From contig JAFAHS010000287.1 of NCBI GenBank assembly GCA_019237115.1, positions 1 to 35,106 of the forward strand: 35,106 bases of DNA, in the 5' to 3' direction. The notes beneath the pieces are model-generated. The model was not told the DNA's origin. It saw only the letters and a list, made by a program, of their open reading frames with translations, and did not search any database. Each line of letters opens with the position of its first letter. Position 1 is the stretch's first letter. This DNA is from Deltaproteobacteria bacterium. Its GTDB lineage: Bacteria > Desulfobacterota > Binatia > Binatales > Binataceae. A program made the translations under genes and the position numbers. This document shows, one piece after another, positions 24,217-33,257 of the stretch.

Positions 24217-25929
24217 ATGGCTACCGCGAGTAAGAGCTTCGAGAGCATTCTGCTCGACCGTTCCTGGGTATCCCCGCAAGACCTCGATAGAGCACGGCAG
24301 CGGCGCAAACCGGGCCAGGAACTGGCCGAAGTCCTGGTGGAAATGGGCGCGCTCGAACCCCAGCGCCTTGCCCGGGCGCTGGCGCAGGAATACCGCATGC
24401 CCTTTCAGGCGCACATCGATGAGCACGCGCTCGATCAGACCCTGGTCACCAAGATCCCCATCAACTACGCAAAAAAGAATCACCTGCTGCCACTGCACGC
24501 CGACGAGGACGGAGTAACCGTCGCGATCGCTGACCCGGCCAACTACCAGCCCCTCGACGACCTGCACATCCTGTTCGGCGCCCCCGTGCTGCCGGTGCTG
24601 GCGCCGATGGAAGTGATTAATGAGGCCATCAACCGCGCCTACGACAACGCAACCACCACCACCGCCGAAGAGCTGATGTTCGATCTCGATGAAGAACGGC
24701 TCCCCTCGGCGAGCGAGCTGGCGGCCGAGCCTCGCGACCTTTTGGATGCCGAGGATTCAGCGCCGATCATCAAGCTGGTCAACGGGATTCTTTCGCAAGC
24801 GGTCAAGGACCGCGCCAGCGACATCCATATTGAAGTGTTCGAGACCGAAATGGTGGTCCGCTTCCGGGTCGATGGCATGCTGGATGACGTCTTTGACCCG
24901 CCCAAGCGCTTCCAGCCCGCGATAACCTCGCGCGTCAAGGTCATGGCGGGCCTGAATATCGCGGAGAAACGGCTACCCCAGGACGGACGCATTCGGCTGC
25001 GCATTGCCGGCCGCGATATCGATATCCGCGTCTCCACCATCCCGACCGCGTTCGGCGAGCGGCTGGTCCTGCGGTTGCTCGATCGCGCCCAGGCTGCTGT
25101 CGTTACCGACCTCGACCACCTGGGGTTTTCCGGTGAAAACTTGCGCAAGCTGGATCGCCTCATCCGCCAGAGCCATGGGATTATCCTGGCAACCGGACCC
25201 ACCGGCTCGGGTAAGTCGACGACCCTGTACGCGTGCCTGAGCCGCATCAATTCCCCGGAAAAGAACATCATCACGATCGAGGACCCAATCGAGTACCAGC
25301 TGCGCGGCGTCGGCCAGATGCAAGTAAACCCGAAGATCGATTTGACCTTCGCCAGCGGATTGCGTTCGATTCTCCGGCAGGACCCCGACGTTATCATGGT
25401 TGGCGAAATCCGCGACGGAGAGACCGCGGGAATTGCGATTCAATCCGCGCTCACCGGCCATCTGGTGTTCTCCACGCTGCACACCAATGATTCCTTTGGC
25501 GCGGTGAACCGCTTGCTCGATTTCGGGATCGAACCATTCCTGGTCTCGTCGTCGATCCTCGCCGTGCTGGCGCAGCGCCTGGTCCGCCGTCTGTGTCCGG
25601 AGTGCCGCGAAGCCTACTCGCCCACCGAAGCCGAGCTGGCTCGTATCGGCCTGGACCCCTCTCATATGGAGAAGCAGCTCTATCGTGCCAAGGGATGCCG
25701 CGCGTGTCGCGCGACTGGCTATCGCGGACGCCTTGCAATTCAGGAACTGATGGTAGTGGACGACGAGATCCGCGCCCTGGTAATGGCAAACAGCGATGCC
25801 GCGACTCTGCGCCGCCACTGCACCTCGTTGGGCATGAAGGTGCTGCGCCAGGACGGCGCAGAGCGAATCCTGGCCGGCGAGACCACCATCGAGGAACTCC
25901 TGCGCCAGACCCAGGAAGAAGTCGTCTAG
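24217..25929 (+). CDS. gspE: Type II secretion ATPase GspE
   Basis: 570 residues. The hexameric cytoplasmic ATPase that powers pseudopilus assembly. An N-terminal GspE-N domain (~40-150) binds GspL. The ATPase core has Walker A GPTGSGKST (about 327-335), ITIEDPIEYQL, and PDVIMVGEIRDGETA followed by LTGHLVFSTLHTNDS. The tetracysteine zinc motif is C460-x2-C463 and C494-x2-C497, as in GspE/PilB. A possible -10 box CATAAT lies at 24159-24164 without a good -35. It heads a ten-gene plus-strand run; gspF starts 17 bases later. The downstream neighbours identify it as GspE rather than PilB. Confidence 0.95.
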   Translation: MATASKSFESILLDRSWVSPQDLDRARQRRKPGQELAEVLVEMGALEPQRLARALAQEYRMPFQAHIDEHALDQTLVTKIPINYAKKNHLLPLHADEDGVTVAIADPANYQPLDDLHILFGAPVLPVLAPMEVINEAINRAYDNATTTTAEELMFDLDEERLPSASELAAEPRDLLDAEDSAPIIKLVNGILSQAVKDRASDIHIEVFETEMVVRFRVDGMLDDVFDPPKRFQPAITSRVKVMAGLNIAEKRLPQDGRIRLRIAGRDIDIRVSTIPTAFGERLVLRLLDRAQAAVVTDLDHLGFSGENLRKLDRLIRQSHGIILATGPTGSGKSTTLYACLSRINSPEKNIITIEDPIEYQLRGVGQMQVNPKIDLTFASGLRSILRQDPDVIMVGEIRDGETAGIAIQSALTGHLVFSTLHTNDSFGAVNRLLDFGIEPFLVSSSILAVLAQRLVRRLCPECREAYSPTEAELARIGLDPSHMEKQLYRAKGCRACRATGYRGRLAIQELMVVDDEIRALVMANSDAATLRRHCTSLGMKVLRQDGAERILAGETTIEELLRQTQEEVV

Positions 25930-25946
25930 TAATCGCCCTCCCGATC

Positions 25947-27164
25947 ATGCCGGTTTTTGCGTATCGCGGACTGTCGACCGAGGGCCGTTCGGTTTCCGGC
26001 GTTATCGACGCGGACAGCGCGCGCACCGCGCGTGAGAAATTGCGCGGCTCCGGAGTGTTTCCTACCGACCTTGCCGAAGAGTCCGTCGGCCAGCCGCGGG
26101 CGAAGCGAGAAATTCCGTTCCGCCGGCGGGGTATGTCGGCCGGGGACCTGGCACTGCTGACCCGGCAACTCGGGTCACTTCTCGGTGCCGGCGTCCAACT
26201 GGTGGACGCGCTCGGGGCGTTGGCCGAACAGAGCTCGCGCGCGCCGGTCAAACGGATCCTGTCACAGGTACGCGAGCGCGTGCGCGAGGGTTCGTCGCTC
26301 GCGGATGCGCTCAAGGTGCATCCACATATCTTCTCCGACCTCTACGTCGGCATGGTGCGAGCCGGCGAGCAGGCAGCTGCGCTGGAGGCGGTACTGGATC
26401 GGCTGGCCGACTACAACGAACGGCAGGCGGAATTCATGGCCAAGGTCCGTGCCGCCCTCACCTATCCGATCATCATGATCATCGTCGGCACCGCGATCAT
26501 GACGTTCCTGGTCACCTACGTGGTTCCGCAGGTGGCGACCATCTTCGAGCAACAACACGCCGCACTTCCGCTCGCGACCCAAATCCTGATCGCGGTGTCG
26601 TCGTTCCTGACCGGCTACTGGTTGTGGATTGCCGTCGCTTTGCTCGGCGCGACCGCCGGAATTCTCTACGGTCTCTCGACCGCCCGCGGACGGCGATTCT
26701 ATGACAGCATGACCCTGCGGCTGCCGTACGTTGGCCAGACGGTGGTACGAATCGTCTGCGCGAGGTTCGCACGCACCCTGGCGACCCTGCTCGAGGCGGG
26801 TGTGCAGCTGCTGCCGGCGCTGGACGCGGTGAAAGCAGTCGTCACCAACGGCCTGTTGCGCGAGGCGATTGAAAAAAGCCGGGAGGAAATTCGCGAGGGC
26901 CATGGCATGGCGCAGACCCTCTCGCAGAGTAAACTGTTTCCGCCCATGCTGATCGAGATGATCCGGGTGGGGGAACGCTCGGGCGAGTTGGAGCGGATGC
27001 TGGAACGGGTCGCCGACAACTATGAGCGCGAGGTTGCGCATTCGCTGAGCCAGGTCACTACCATTCTTGAGCCCATGATGACCCTGATGATGGCGGCTGT
27101 TATCGTGTTCATGATGGTTGCGGTGCTCTTGCCGATATTCCAGCTCAATCAGATCATGCAGTAG
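25947..27164 (+). CDS. gspF: Type II secretion inner-membrane platform protein GspF
   Basis: 405 residues from ATG 25947 (MPVFAYRGLSTEG), the typical GspF length and opening. Two T2SF cytoplasmic domains flank membrane segments: first ALTYPIIMIIVGTAIMTFL, a second around WLWIAVALLGATAGILYG, and a last near the C-terminus (MAAVIVFMMVAVLLPIFQL). Domain landmarks are LALLTRQLGSLLGAGVQLVDAL and FARTLATLLEAGVQLLPAL. GspF is the rotor-like platform below the pseudopilus. It is followed by gspG after 12 bases. Confidence 0.95.
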   Translation: MPVFAYRGLSTEGRSVSGVIDADSARTAREKLRGSGVFPTDLAEESVGQPRAKREIPFRRRGMSAGDLALLTRQLGSLLGAGVQLVDALGALAEQSSRAPVKRILSQVRERVREGSSLADALKVHPHIFSDLYVGMVRAGEQAAALEAVLDRLADYNERQAEFMAKVRAALTYPIIMIIVGTAIMTFLVTYVVPQVATIFEQQHAALPLATQILIAVSSFLTGYWLWIAVALLGATAGILYGLSTARGRRFYDSMTLRLPYVGQTVVRIVCARFARTLATLLEAGVQLLPALDAVKAVVTNGLLREAIEKSREEIREGHGMAQTLSQSKLFPPMLIEMIRVGERSGELERMLERVADNYEREVAHSLSQVTTILEPMMTLMMAAVIVFMMVAVLLPIFQLNQIMQ

Positions 27165-27176
27165 GCGGACTGTGCG

Positions 27177-27593
27177 ATGAACAGAAGGTTCAGGGCCCAG
27201 GACGGGTTCACCCTGATCGAGATCATGGTCGTGATCCTGATCATCGGGCTGTTGGCACTGATGGTCGTTCCCCGCCTGCGCGGCGTCGCCGACCGCGCCA
27301 AACGCACCAAGGCTCAAGCGGATATCCAGGAGTTGAAGCAGGCGCTGGATCGCTACTATCTCGACAACGGTTCCTACCCGACCACCGACCAGGGGCTGCA
27401 GGCCCTGGTAAGTCCTCCGACCGCAGGGCGCGTGCCGAGCAACTACGAGCAAGGCGGCTATATCGAAAAACTCCCGAACGATCCGTGGGGCAACCAGTAT
27501 TTCTATCAAAGCGACGGCAGCAGCTATGCGCTCAAGTCCTTCGGTCCCGACGGCGTACAAAGCGCCGATGATATAGACGGCAGCTCGACCTGA
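27177..27593 (+). CDS. gspG: Major pseudopilin GspG
   Basis: 138 residues. A short leader ends in Gly before FTLIEIMVVILIIGLLALM, the prepilin cleavage site with Glu5 of the mature protein. Other features are the typical GspG region DIQELKQALDRYYLDNGSYPTTDQGLQAL, then DPWGNQYFY, and the C-terminal calcium-site region SFGPDGVQSADDI. This is the main building block of the pseudopilus. It depends on a prepilin peptidase, not encoded here. Confidence 0.97.
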   Translation: MNRRFRAQDGFTLIEIMVVILIIGLLALMVVPRLRGVADRAKRTKAQADIQELKQALDRYYLDNGSYPTTDQGLQALVSPPTAGRVPSNYEQGGYIEKLPNDPWGNQYFYQSDGSSYALKSFGPDGVQSADDIDGSST

Positions 27594-27600
27594 GCCAATC

Positions 27601-28191
27601 ATGATTAGCGTGCCTTTCCCCCGCCGAGTTGCCACGAGACCGAGGCGGTCGACCGGGGGGCGCCCGAGCTCGGCGCCCGGGTTCACGCTGCTCGAACTTG
27701 CGATCGTTATCTTCATCATGGCCCTGATGTTCACCCTCGCGGTCCCTTACACCGGCGGCTACCGCAAGGCCCGCCTCAGGAGCGAAGCGCGCCGCCTGGC
27801 CGGCCGCGCATCCTACTTGTTCGACCAGGCGTCCGCGCAGAAGGTTTTTTTGCGGCTGGTCTTCGACCTCGATCATCAGGTTTACGGAGTGCTGCGCCTT
27901 GACCCCTACGCGGTGCCGACCCCCACCTTCGGTCCGGACCACAGCAGCGCCAGCGCGCCGGTCACGATGCCGCCCTCGATCGCCATCCGCGACGTGACCG
28001 TGGGCGACCTCGGAACCTTCAGCGCGGGCACCGTGGCGACGCAGTTCTACCCGGAGGGGTACGTCGACGCCACGCTCATCCACCTGATCGATTTGTCGGG
28101 TCACGTGATGACGCTGGCGTTCAATCCGGTCACCGGCCGCGTGATCGTCGCCGAAGGTGATCTCTCGATGACGCAGGCGCTGACGCGATGA
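27601..28191 (+). CDS. gspH: Minor pseudopilin GspH
   Basis: 196 residues. A leader of 27 residues, long and basic for the family, precedes FTLLELAIVIFIMALMFTLA with Glu5. The globular part is beta-rich with little conservation (LRSEARRLAGRASYLFDQAS is the best family-like stretch). Assigned by the prepilin signature and by its place between gspG and gspI. The stop overlaps the gspI start by 4 bases. Confidence 0.85.
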   Translation: MISVPFPRRVATRPRRSTGGRPSSAPGFTLLELAIVIFIMALMFTLAVPYTGGYRKARLRSEARRLAGRASYLFDQASAQKVFLRLVFDLDHQVYGVLRLDPYAVPTPTFGPDHSSASAPVTMPPSIAIRDVTVGDLGTFSAGTVATQFYPEGYVDATLIHLIDLSGHVMTLAFNPVTGRVIVAEGDLSMTQALTR

Positions 28192-28619
28192 TTTGCCGTC
28201 GTCGCCCGGCTCCTGTCGCGCGCGGCCCGGAGGCGGCCGGTTTCACTCTCCTGGAGGTCATGGTGGCAATGGCGGTGCTGGGAATCGCGCTGCTCGCGCT
28301 GCTTACCCTGCATCATCAGAGCCTGGAGAGCGTGATTCACAGCCGCGACATCTCGCGTGCCGGGATGCTGTGCCAGACCATCATGACCCAGGCGGAGCTG
28401 GAGCAGTTTCCACAACTCGGTGTAACCAAGGGAAATTTCGAACGCTATTTCCCCGGGCAGTACCAGAAATTCCGCTGGGAACGAGACGTCCTGGAATCGG
28501 GAATTTTCCCCGACGTGCGCAAGGTGAGGGTCATGGTTTTCTATGGACCCAAGTTCTCGCGCATTTTTTCGATAACCGAATACCTTCACAACCCGGTTCC
28601 GGCGCCACTCGAGGAATGA
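28188..28619 (+). CDS. gspI: Minor pseudopilin GspI
   Basis: 143 residues. The prepilin signature AAGFTLLEVMVAMAVLGIAL appears after a leader of 18 residues. GspI forms the pseudopilus tip complex with GspJ and GspK. The globular domain is the usual small size, with ERDVLESGIFPDVRKVRVMVFY resembling the family's WxR..V...V pattern. It overlaps gspH by 4 bases and gspJ by 4 bases. Confidence 0.87.
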   Translation: MICRRRPAPVARGPEAAGFTLLEVMVAMAVLGIALLALLTLHHQSLESVIHSRDISRAGMLCQTIMTQAELEQFPQLGVTKGNFERYFPGQYQKFRWERDVLESGIFPDVRKVRVMVFYGPKFSRIFSITEYLHNPVPAPLEE

Positions 28620-29278
28620 TGAGCAGTTACCGAATGCTGCGCGCCACGCCCGGCTTCACCCTCCTGGAACTGATGCTGGCGGTGTCAATCCTGGGGCTTA
28701 TCGTCCTCATGCTCGCCCAATCGTTTCATGCGGTGGCCACCAGCAAGCTTCACGCGGAAGAGCGCTTGTATTCCGAACGGAGTGGCCGTGCGATTCTTTG
28801 GCAAATGAGCAACGAGATTCGCGGCGCGGTTCAGACTCCGCTCGCTCCCAGCCGGGTGCTGGTCCTGGGCGCCGCCAAATATCAGGGCGGTTCTGCGGTC
28901 AACACGCTGACGGTTTCGACGCTGGATGCGGGCCATCGCCGATCGCTCGACGGGTATGGCGCTGAAGATATCGTGACCTACAGTGCTGTCCCTAACCCCA
29001 ACCATCGCGGCTGGTTCCTTCTGGAGCGCTCGCAGTACAGCGGCCTCGGCCCCGGCGACAAACAGGCGCCAATCATTGTTGCCGACAACATGGTGAGCCT
29101 CAAGCTCCGCTACTTCGACGGAGAGCAATGGGCCCAGGTCTGGAATTCCGAAAACATGTCGCCCGGGCGGCAGGTGCCGGTCGCGGTGTCCATCGATCTC
29201 AACCTGGCCGGACCCCGGGGTGAGCCGCTGGCGTTCTCGACCCAGGTAACCGTGCCGATGGCGATCGCGCAATGGTGA
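28616..29278 (+). CDS. gspJ: Minor pseudopilin GspJ
   Basis: 220 residues from ATG 28616 (a second ATG follows at 28619). The prepilin signature is PGFTLLELMLAVSILGLIVL. The mature domain includes ERSGRAILWQMSNEIRGAV, typical of GspJ, and later FFL-type beta strands (RGWFLLERSQYSGL) plus LKLRYFDGEQWAQVW. It is part of the tip complex. The start overlaps the gspI stop and the end overlaps the gspK start by 7 bases. Confidence 0.88.
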   Translation: MMSSYRMLRATPGFTLLELMLAVSILGLIVLMLAQSFHAVATSKLHAEERLYSERSGRAILWQMSNEIRGAVQTPLAPSRVLVLGAAKYQGGSAVNTLTVSTLDAGHRRSLDGYGAEDIVTYSAVPNPNHRGWFLLERSQYSGLGPGDKQAPIIVADNMVSLKLRYFDGEQWAQVWNSENMSPGRQVPVAVSIDLNLAGPRGEPLAFSTQVTVPMAIAQW

Positions 29279-30228
29279 ACCCCCGCAAGACGAACCCGCG
29301 TGGAGTCGCGCTGCTGGTGGTCCTGCTCGGCGTCGCCCTGATGACGCTTATCGTCATGGATTTCGGGACCACCGCCGCGCTTGGCTACCTGTCGGCGGCC
29401 AACCAGGCCAACGAATTGCGCGCATATTTTCTGGCGCGCTCGAGCGTGGCGGTAGGGCTGGGACTGCTCGCCGAAGACTCCCGCATGGATGCGCTGATGC
29501 AGACCCCCTACGACAGTCTCAACGACGTGTGGGCGGCGCCCTTTCCGCCGGTCAACGTCGATGGCGGAACCGCGTCGATATCAGTCATCGACGAAACCCG
29601 CAAGCTCAACATCAATCAGCTGGTCAATCCGACTACCGGCGAGATCGATCCTCAATACGCCTTGGTGCTGGAGCGGCTGTTCGCGATCCTGAACATTCCT
29701 CCGGAGATCATTCCGGCGCTGGCCGACTGGATCGACGCCGACAGCATCCCCACCCCGCAGGGGGGTGCAGAAATGGACTACTACCTGCGACTCATGCCAC
29801 CCTATGCGCCGCGCAACGGACTCATGCCGACGATTGGAGACCTGAAGATGGTGCGCGGGGTCGATGACGCGACTTTTCATCGCCTGCTCCCGTTTGTCAC
29901 GGTTGTTCCGGAGATGCAGGTGAACGCGAATACCGCCCCGCCGGAGGTTCTGGCCGCCTTGAGTCCCCAGCTCTTCGCCAATCCGGACTTGATCAAGGCG
30001 GTCGTCACGGCGCGGATGATCAGGCCTTTTTCCAACCTGACCGACGTGGGTAACATCCCGGGCCTCGGCCAGTACATCACCGATCTGTCCAAGGTATTAA
30101 CCACGCGCAGTAATTTCTTTACCATAAACGGGATGGGGACTTTCGCAGGGGCCCGCAAGCTGGTCCACGCGACTTTTCGGCGCCAGCCTAACGGCACGGG
30201 GCTGCTCATATCTTGGCAAGAGGACTAG
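29272..30228 (+). CDS. gspK: Minor pseudopilin GspK
   Basis: 318 residues, the large size typical of GspK. After a short leader RGVALLVVLLGVALMTLIV replaces the FTLIE signature; lack of Glu5 is expected for GspK, which caps the pseudopilus tip. The family region DETRKLNINQLV, then ALADWIDADSIPTPQGGAEMDYY, and VNANTAPPEVLAAL are clear hallmarks. It follows gspJ with a 7-base overlap and precedes gspL by 14 bases. Confidence 0.94.
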   Translation: MVNPRKTNPRGVALLVVLLGVALMTLIVMDFGTTAALGYLSAANQANELRAYFLARSSVAVGLGLLAEDSRMDALMQTPYDSLNDVWAAPFPPVNVDGGTASISVIDETRKLNINQLVNPTTGEIDPQYALVLERLFAILNIPPEIIPALADWIDADSIPTPQGGAEMDYYLRLMPPYAPRNGLMPTIGDLKMVRGVDDATFHRLLPFVTVVPEMQVNANTAPPEVLAALSPQLFANPDLIKAVVTARMIRPFSNLTDVGNIPGLGQYITDLSKVLTTRSNFFTINGMGTFAGARKLVHATFRRQPNGTGLLISWQED

Positions 30229-30242
30229 GCAGCTAACCCGAA

Positions 30243-31697
30243 ATGCCGCAGCGCATACTAGCGATAGAAATCGCCGGAGACCGGCTGCGCGCCGCCACTG
30301 CGGATCGCACCTGGAACTCTTTTCAATTCATCGGCGTGTTTGAGGCCCATCGCGCCGAGGGCGAGGAGAATCTCGCGCCCGCCCTGCGTCGCCTGACGGA
30401 AAAGACCGGGCACCCCGATGTTGTGATTTCCGCCCTTCCGACCGATTCGGTGGCAAAGCGGCTGCTCGAATTGCCGTTCCGCGATCTGCGCAAGCTCCAT
30501 CAGGTGGTTCCCTTCGCACTCGAGGAGCATCTGCCGTTTCCGGTCGATGGCGCCGCGGTGACCTTCGTGCGGGTCGGACGATCGGGTGACAATTCGCTGG
30601 TGCTGGCCGCATCCGCGCGCAAGCAGGAAATGCAAAACCATCTTCAACTGCTTGCCAGCGCCGGACTCGATCCCAAAACCGTGACCATTACGCCGTTTGC
30701 GGTTGCCGCGCTGTTTGCACGATCGAAGAACGGGAAGCAGGCCAGTGCCCACCTCGTGATCGACGCCGAGCAGAGTTCGACCTCGTTCGTGCTGCTCGAC
30801 CAGAAGGGAATTCCGCGCGCGATGCGAACCATCGCGGCCGGGCTGCTTACCCCGCAAGGTGCCGCGCGCTCGGCGGACGAGATGGCGCCAATCGTCAACA
30901 CCCTGCGCCAGACGATTCTTGCGCATACCGGCGAGCTGGATCACGCCGACCTGGTGATCACCGGGCGCGGCGCAATGATCCCGAAGCTGCGCGGCAGCCT
31001 TTCGGATGCGCTTGCCCTGGCCACCCAGGATTTCGATTGCTCCGCGCTGTTCGAAGGCGCGCATCCCGACATGATTCGTTTCGTCAGCCCGGTCGCGATG
31101 CTGCTCGGCGAAATGCCAAACCATCCGGTCGAGCTGCTCAATTTTCGTCAGGGTGAGTTCGCCTTTCGCGGCAGGACGCGCGGCGACCTGACTCCGTTCT
31201 ACACCACCGGCATCCTCGCCGCCGCTCTGGCCGGGTTCATGCTGCTTCGCTTCGTGCTGGGCGTGTATGGAAAAATTCATCACCTGCACCTGCTCGACCA
31301 CGAGATCGCCAAAATGGCGGCGCCGGTTCTGGGTGGGGATGCGTCCTCCGACCCGATGGGCCAGTTGCGCTCGGGAATCTCGTCGATGGACAAGCAGCTT
31401 CGCCTGCTCGGCGGCAATACCAGCCGCAACTCGGCGCTCGACACCCTGATGACCGTCTCGCAGACGCTGCCCCCGCGCATCCCGGCGGAACTCGAGGAAT
31501 TTCAGGTTGATCCGACCGGGCTGCGCGTCACCGGCCTGGCCGACTCGTTCGGTACCGTCGACCAGGTGAAACGCGCGCTCGACCAGTCAGGTGCGTTTGG
31601 GTCGATCGAGGTGACGCACGCGAATTCCAGCAATGAGCCCAACAAGGTCGAGTTCCGACTGAGCGCCGATTTCAGAGGCGCCGAAGGCACTCCGTGA
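30243..31697 (+). CDS. gspL: T2SS assembly protein GspL (PilM-like N-domain)
   Basis: 484 residues. The N-terminal ~310 residues form the actin/PilM-like cytoplasmic domain (ILAIEIAGDRLRAATA, ISALPTDSVAKRLLELPF, VPFALEEHLPFPVDGAAVTFV, VIDAEQSSTSFVLLD) that binds GspE. A single membrane segment follows near 320-340 (TTGILAAALAGFMLLRFVLG). The periplasmic part (~345-484) ends in a small ferredoxin-like domain. Identification relies on this architecture and on its place between gspK and gspM. The stop overlaps gspM by 4 bases. Confidence 0.88.
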   Translation: MPQRILAIEIAGDRLRAATADRTWNSFQFIGVFEAHRAEGEENLAPALRRLTEKTGHPDVVISALPTDSVAKRLLELPFRDLRKLHQVVPFALEEHLPFPVDGAAVTFVRVGRSGDNSLVLAASARKQEMQNHLQLLASAGLDPKTVTITPFAVAALFARSKNGKQASAHLVIDAEQSSTSFVLLDQKGIPRAMRTIAAGLLTPQGAARSADEMAPIVNTLRQTILAHTGELDHADLVITGRGAMIPKLRGSLSDALALATQDFDCSALFEGAHPDMIRFVSPVAMLLGEMPNHPVELLNFRQGEFAFRGRTRGDLTPFYTTGILAAALAGFMLLRFVLGVYGKIHHLHLLDHEIAKMAAPVLGGDASSDPMGQLRSGISSMDKQLRLLGGNTSRNSALDTLMTVSQTLPPRIPAELEEFQVDPTGLRVTGLADSFGTVDQVKRALDQSGAFGSIEVTHANSSNEPNKVEFRLSADFRGAEGTP

Positions 31698-32344
31698 CCA
31701 CCCTGCGCGAATATCTCGCCGAGCTGCGAGAGCGGCTAAGGGCCTTTCTCGAGCCGCAGACCCGCCGGTTGCGCGCGCAGATCGACCCGTACGTGGCGCA
31801 GGCCCGCGCCCGGTACGACAAGCTCGAAAAGCGCGAGCGCTTGCTGGTCCAAATGGCGGCGGGCCTGCTCGCGCTGTTCGTGGTTTACAACCTGATCTAT
31901 TCGCCGATTGCCGATTATGTCGACGGCCTCGATGAACGGATCGCGACGCGCGAGCATGACCTGGCAGGGGTTCAGCGGCTGGTTGCCACCTACGCCACCG
32001 TCAAGGCGGATCTCAACGCCGTGCAGCACAGTACCGTGCCGGGTGGAAAGGACTTCTCTCTGTTCTCGGTGGTAGAGGCGTCTTTCAGCAAGAGCGTGGG
32101 GCACGAAAAAATCGCGTCGATCATCCCGCAAGCAGACCGAAAACTTCCCGACGGACTGGTGCAATACAGTGTCCAGCTAAAGTTGAACGACGTAAGTCTT
32201 GCCCAAATTGTCGATGCCCTGTACGCGGTGCGCACCTTGCCGATGCCGGTGGGCATCGCCAACCTTCGCATTCAACGTCGCATGCAGAATACCCATTCCT
32301 TTGACGTCGATCTTACGTGCGTGGCGCTGGGCCGCAGCGCCTGA
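31694..32344 (+). CDS. gspM: T2SS assembly protein GspM
   Basis: 216 residues from GTG 31694. An N-terminal cytoplasmic helix rich in Arg/Glu (about 1-50) is followed by one membrane segment (LLVQMAAGLLALFVVYNLIY) and a periplasmic domain containing VQYSVQLKLNDVSLAQIVDALYAV, which fits the ferredoxin-like GspM fold. The N-terminal part is longer than in many GspM proteins. It partners with GspL. Four bases separate it from gspN. Confidence 0.82.
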   Translation: MTTLREYLAELRERLRAFLEPQTRRLRAQIDPYVAQARARYDKLEKRERLLVQMAAGLLALFVVYNLIYSPIADYVDGLDERIATREHDLAGVQRLVATYATVKADLNAVQHSTVPGGKDFSLFSVVEASFSKSVGHEKIASIIPQADRKLPDGLVQYSVQLKLNDVSLAQIVDALYAVRTLPMPVGIANLRIQRRMQNTHSFDVDLTCVALGRSA

Positions 32345-32348
32345 CCTC

Positions 32349-33200
32349 ATGCAGTTTTTGAGTCTCGACTACTGGCGGGCGCATCGGCTGGAACTCTGGT
32401 ACGGAATTGCGGGGTTTGCACTCTTCCTGGTCTTTCTGTTCGCGACCTTTCCATATACACCCGCGATCCAGGGGGTCTTGTCGCCCTTGGGCCTGCGCTT
32501 TGACAGCACGGAACAGGAGCTCGCGCTGCCGTTCGGCGCACGCCTGAGCAATGTCAGCATCAGATCGCTAACCCCGGGCACGCCGCCCATCTTCCAGAGC
32601 CGCAGCGTACACATCTGGCCTGCGCTCGGCTCGCTGTTGCTGCTCCATCCGGGCGTCAGTGGCAACGCCGACAGTTATGGCGGTTCACTATGGTTCAACG
32701 TGCATCGGCTGGGAGACGGGGCGAGGATCAGCTTCGACGCGAGCAAGCTTGACCTGGCGAGTCTTCATCTACTCAGGCAGATCGGGGCAGCCCTCGGCGG
32801 AGAACTTTCCGGCGATGGAAAAATCGCAATCGATCCGGTTTCGCCCATCGACAACGGCGGTGCGGCGCACCTGGTCGCGAAGGGTTTCCTAATCCGCATT
32901 CCCGGACCGATGCCCGCCACCCGACTGGGCGAAGTCGATGTGAAGGTCCGCCTCGACAAGGGAATTTTGCAAGTGGAAAAACTGAAAAGCAGCGAGGGTG
33001 ATCTGGCGATCGATGGCCATGGTTCAATTCGTCTCGACCCCGAAGATTGGCACCAAAGCGCGCTGGCGCTGCAATTCATGTTGGCGCCATCGGCCACCGC
33101 TCGCCAAGGCCTCGCCTTCCTCATCAACCTGCTCCCGCATCCGCCCAACGGGGTTCCGTACAGGCTTGGCGGAACGATCGCTTCGCCACTGCTTTCCTAG
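32349..33200 (+). CDS. gspN: T2SS-associated protein GspN
   Basis: 283 residues from ATG 32349. One N-terminal membrane segment (WYGIAGFALFLVFLFATFPYT) is followed by a beta-rich periplasmic region with repeated strand-turn units (HLLRQIGAALGGELSGDGKI, GEVDVKVRLDKGILQVEKL, DGHGSIRL), resembling the GspN/AsmA-like family found with T2SS genes of deltaproteobacteria and spirochaetes. GspN is dispensable in some T2SS. It is the last gene of the operon. The assignment is mostly positional. Confidence 0.75.
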   Translation: MQFLSLDYWRAHRLELWYGIAGFALFLVFLFATFPYTPAIQGVLSPLGLRFDSTEQELALPFGARLSNVSIRSLTPGTPPIFQSRSVHIWPALGSLLLLHPGVSGNADSYGGSLWFNVHRLGDGARISFDASKLDLASLHLLRQIGAALGGELSGDGKIAIDPVSPIDNGGAAHLVAKGFLIRIPGPMPATRLGEVDVKVRLDKGILQVEKLKSSEGDLAIDGHGSIRLDPEDWHQSALALQFMLAPSATARQGLAFLINLLPHPPNGVPYRLGGTIASPLLS

Positions 33201-33257
33201 CCTTGCGGCCTCGGGCGGCCCACGAGTGAGGGTTCCATACAACTCTGCGGCGGCGAT

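Noticed and set aside
24217..27164. Reading gspE-gspF as type IV pilus pilB-pilC
   Set aside because: The downstream order G-H-I-J-K-L-M-N and the GspK and GspL features are specific to type II secretion.
26262..27734. A 490-codon minus-strand frame opposite gspF-gspG
   Set aside because: Antisense to two conserved secretion genes; His/Asp/Arg-rich shadow composition.
28193..29278. A 361-codon open frame that would join gspI and gspJ regions
   Set aside because: The first ~140 codons are a shadow of gspI; the GspJ prepilin leader begins at 28616.
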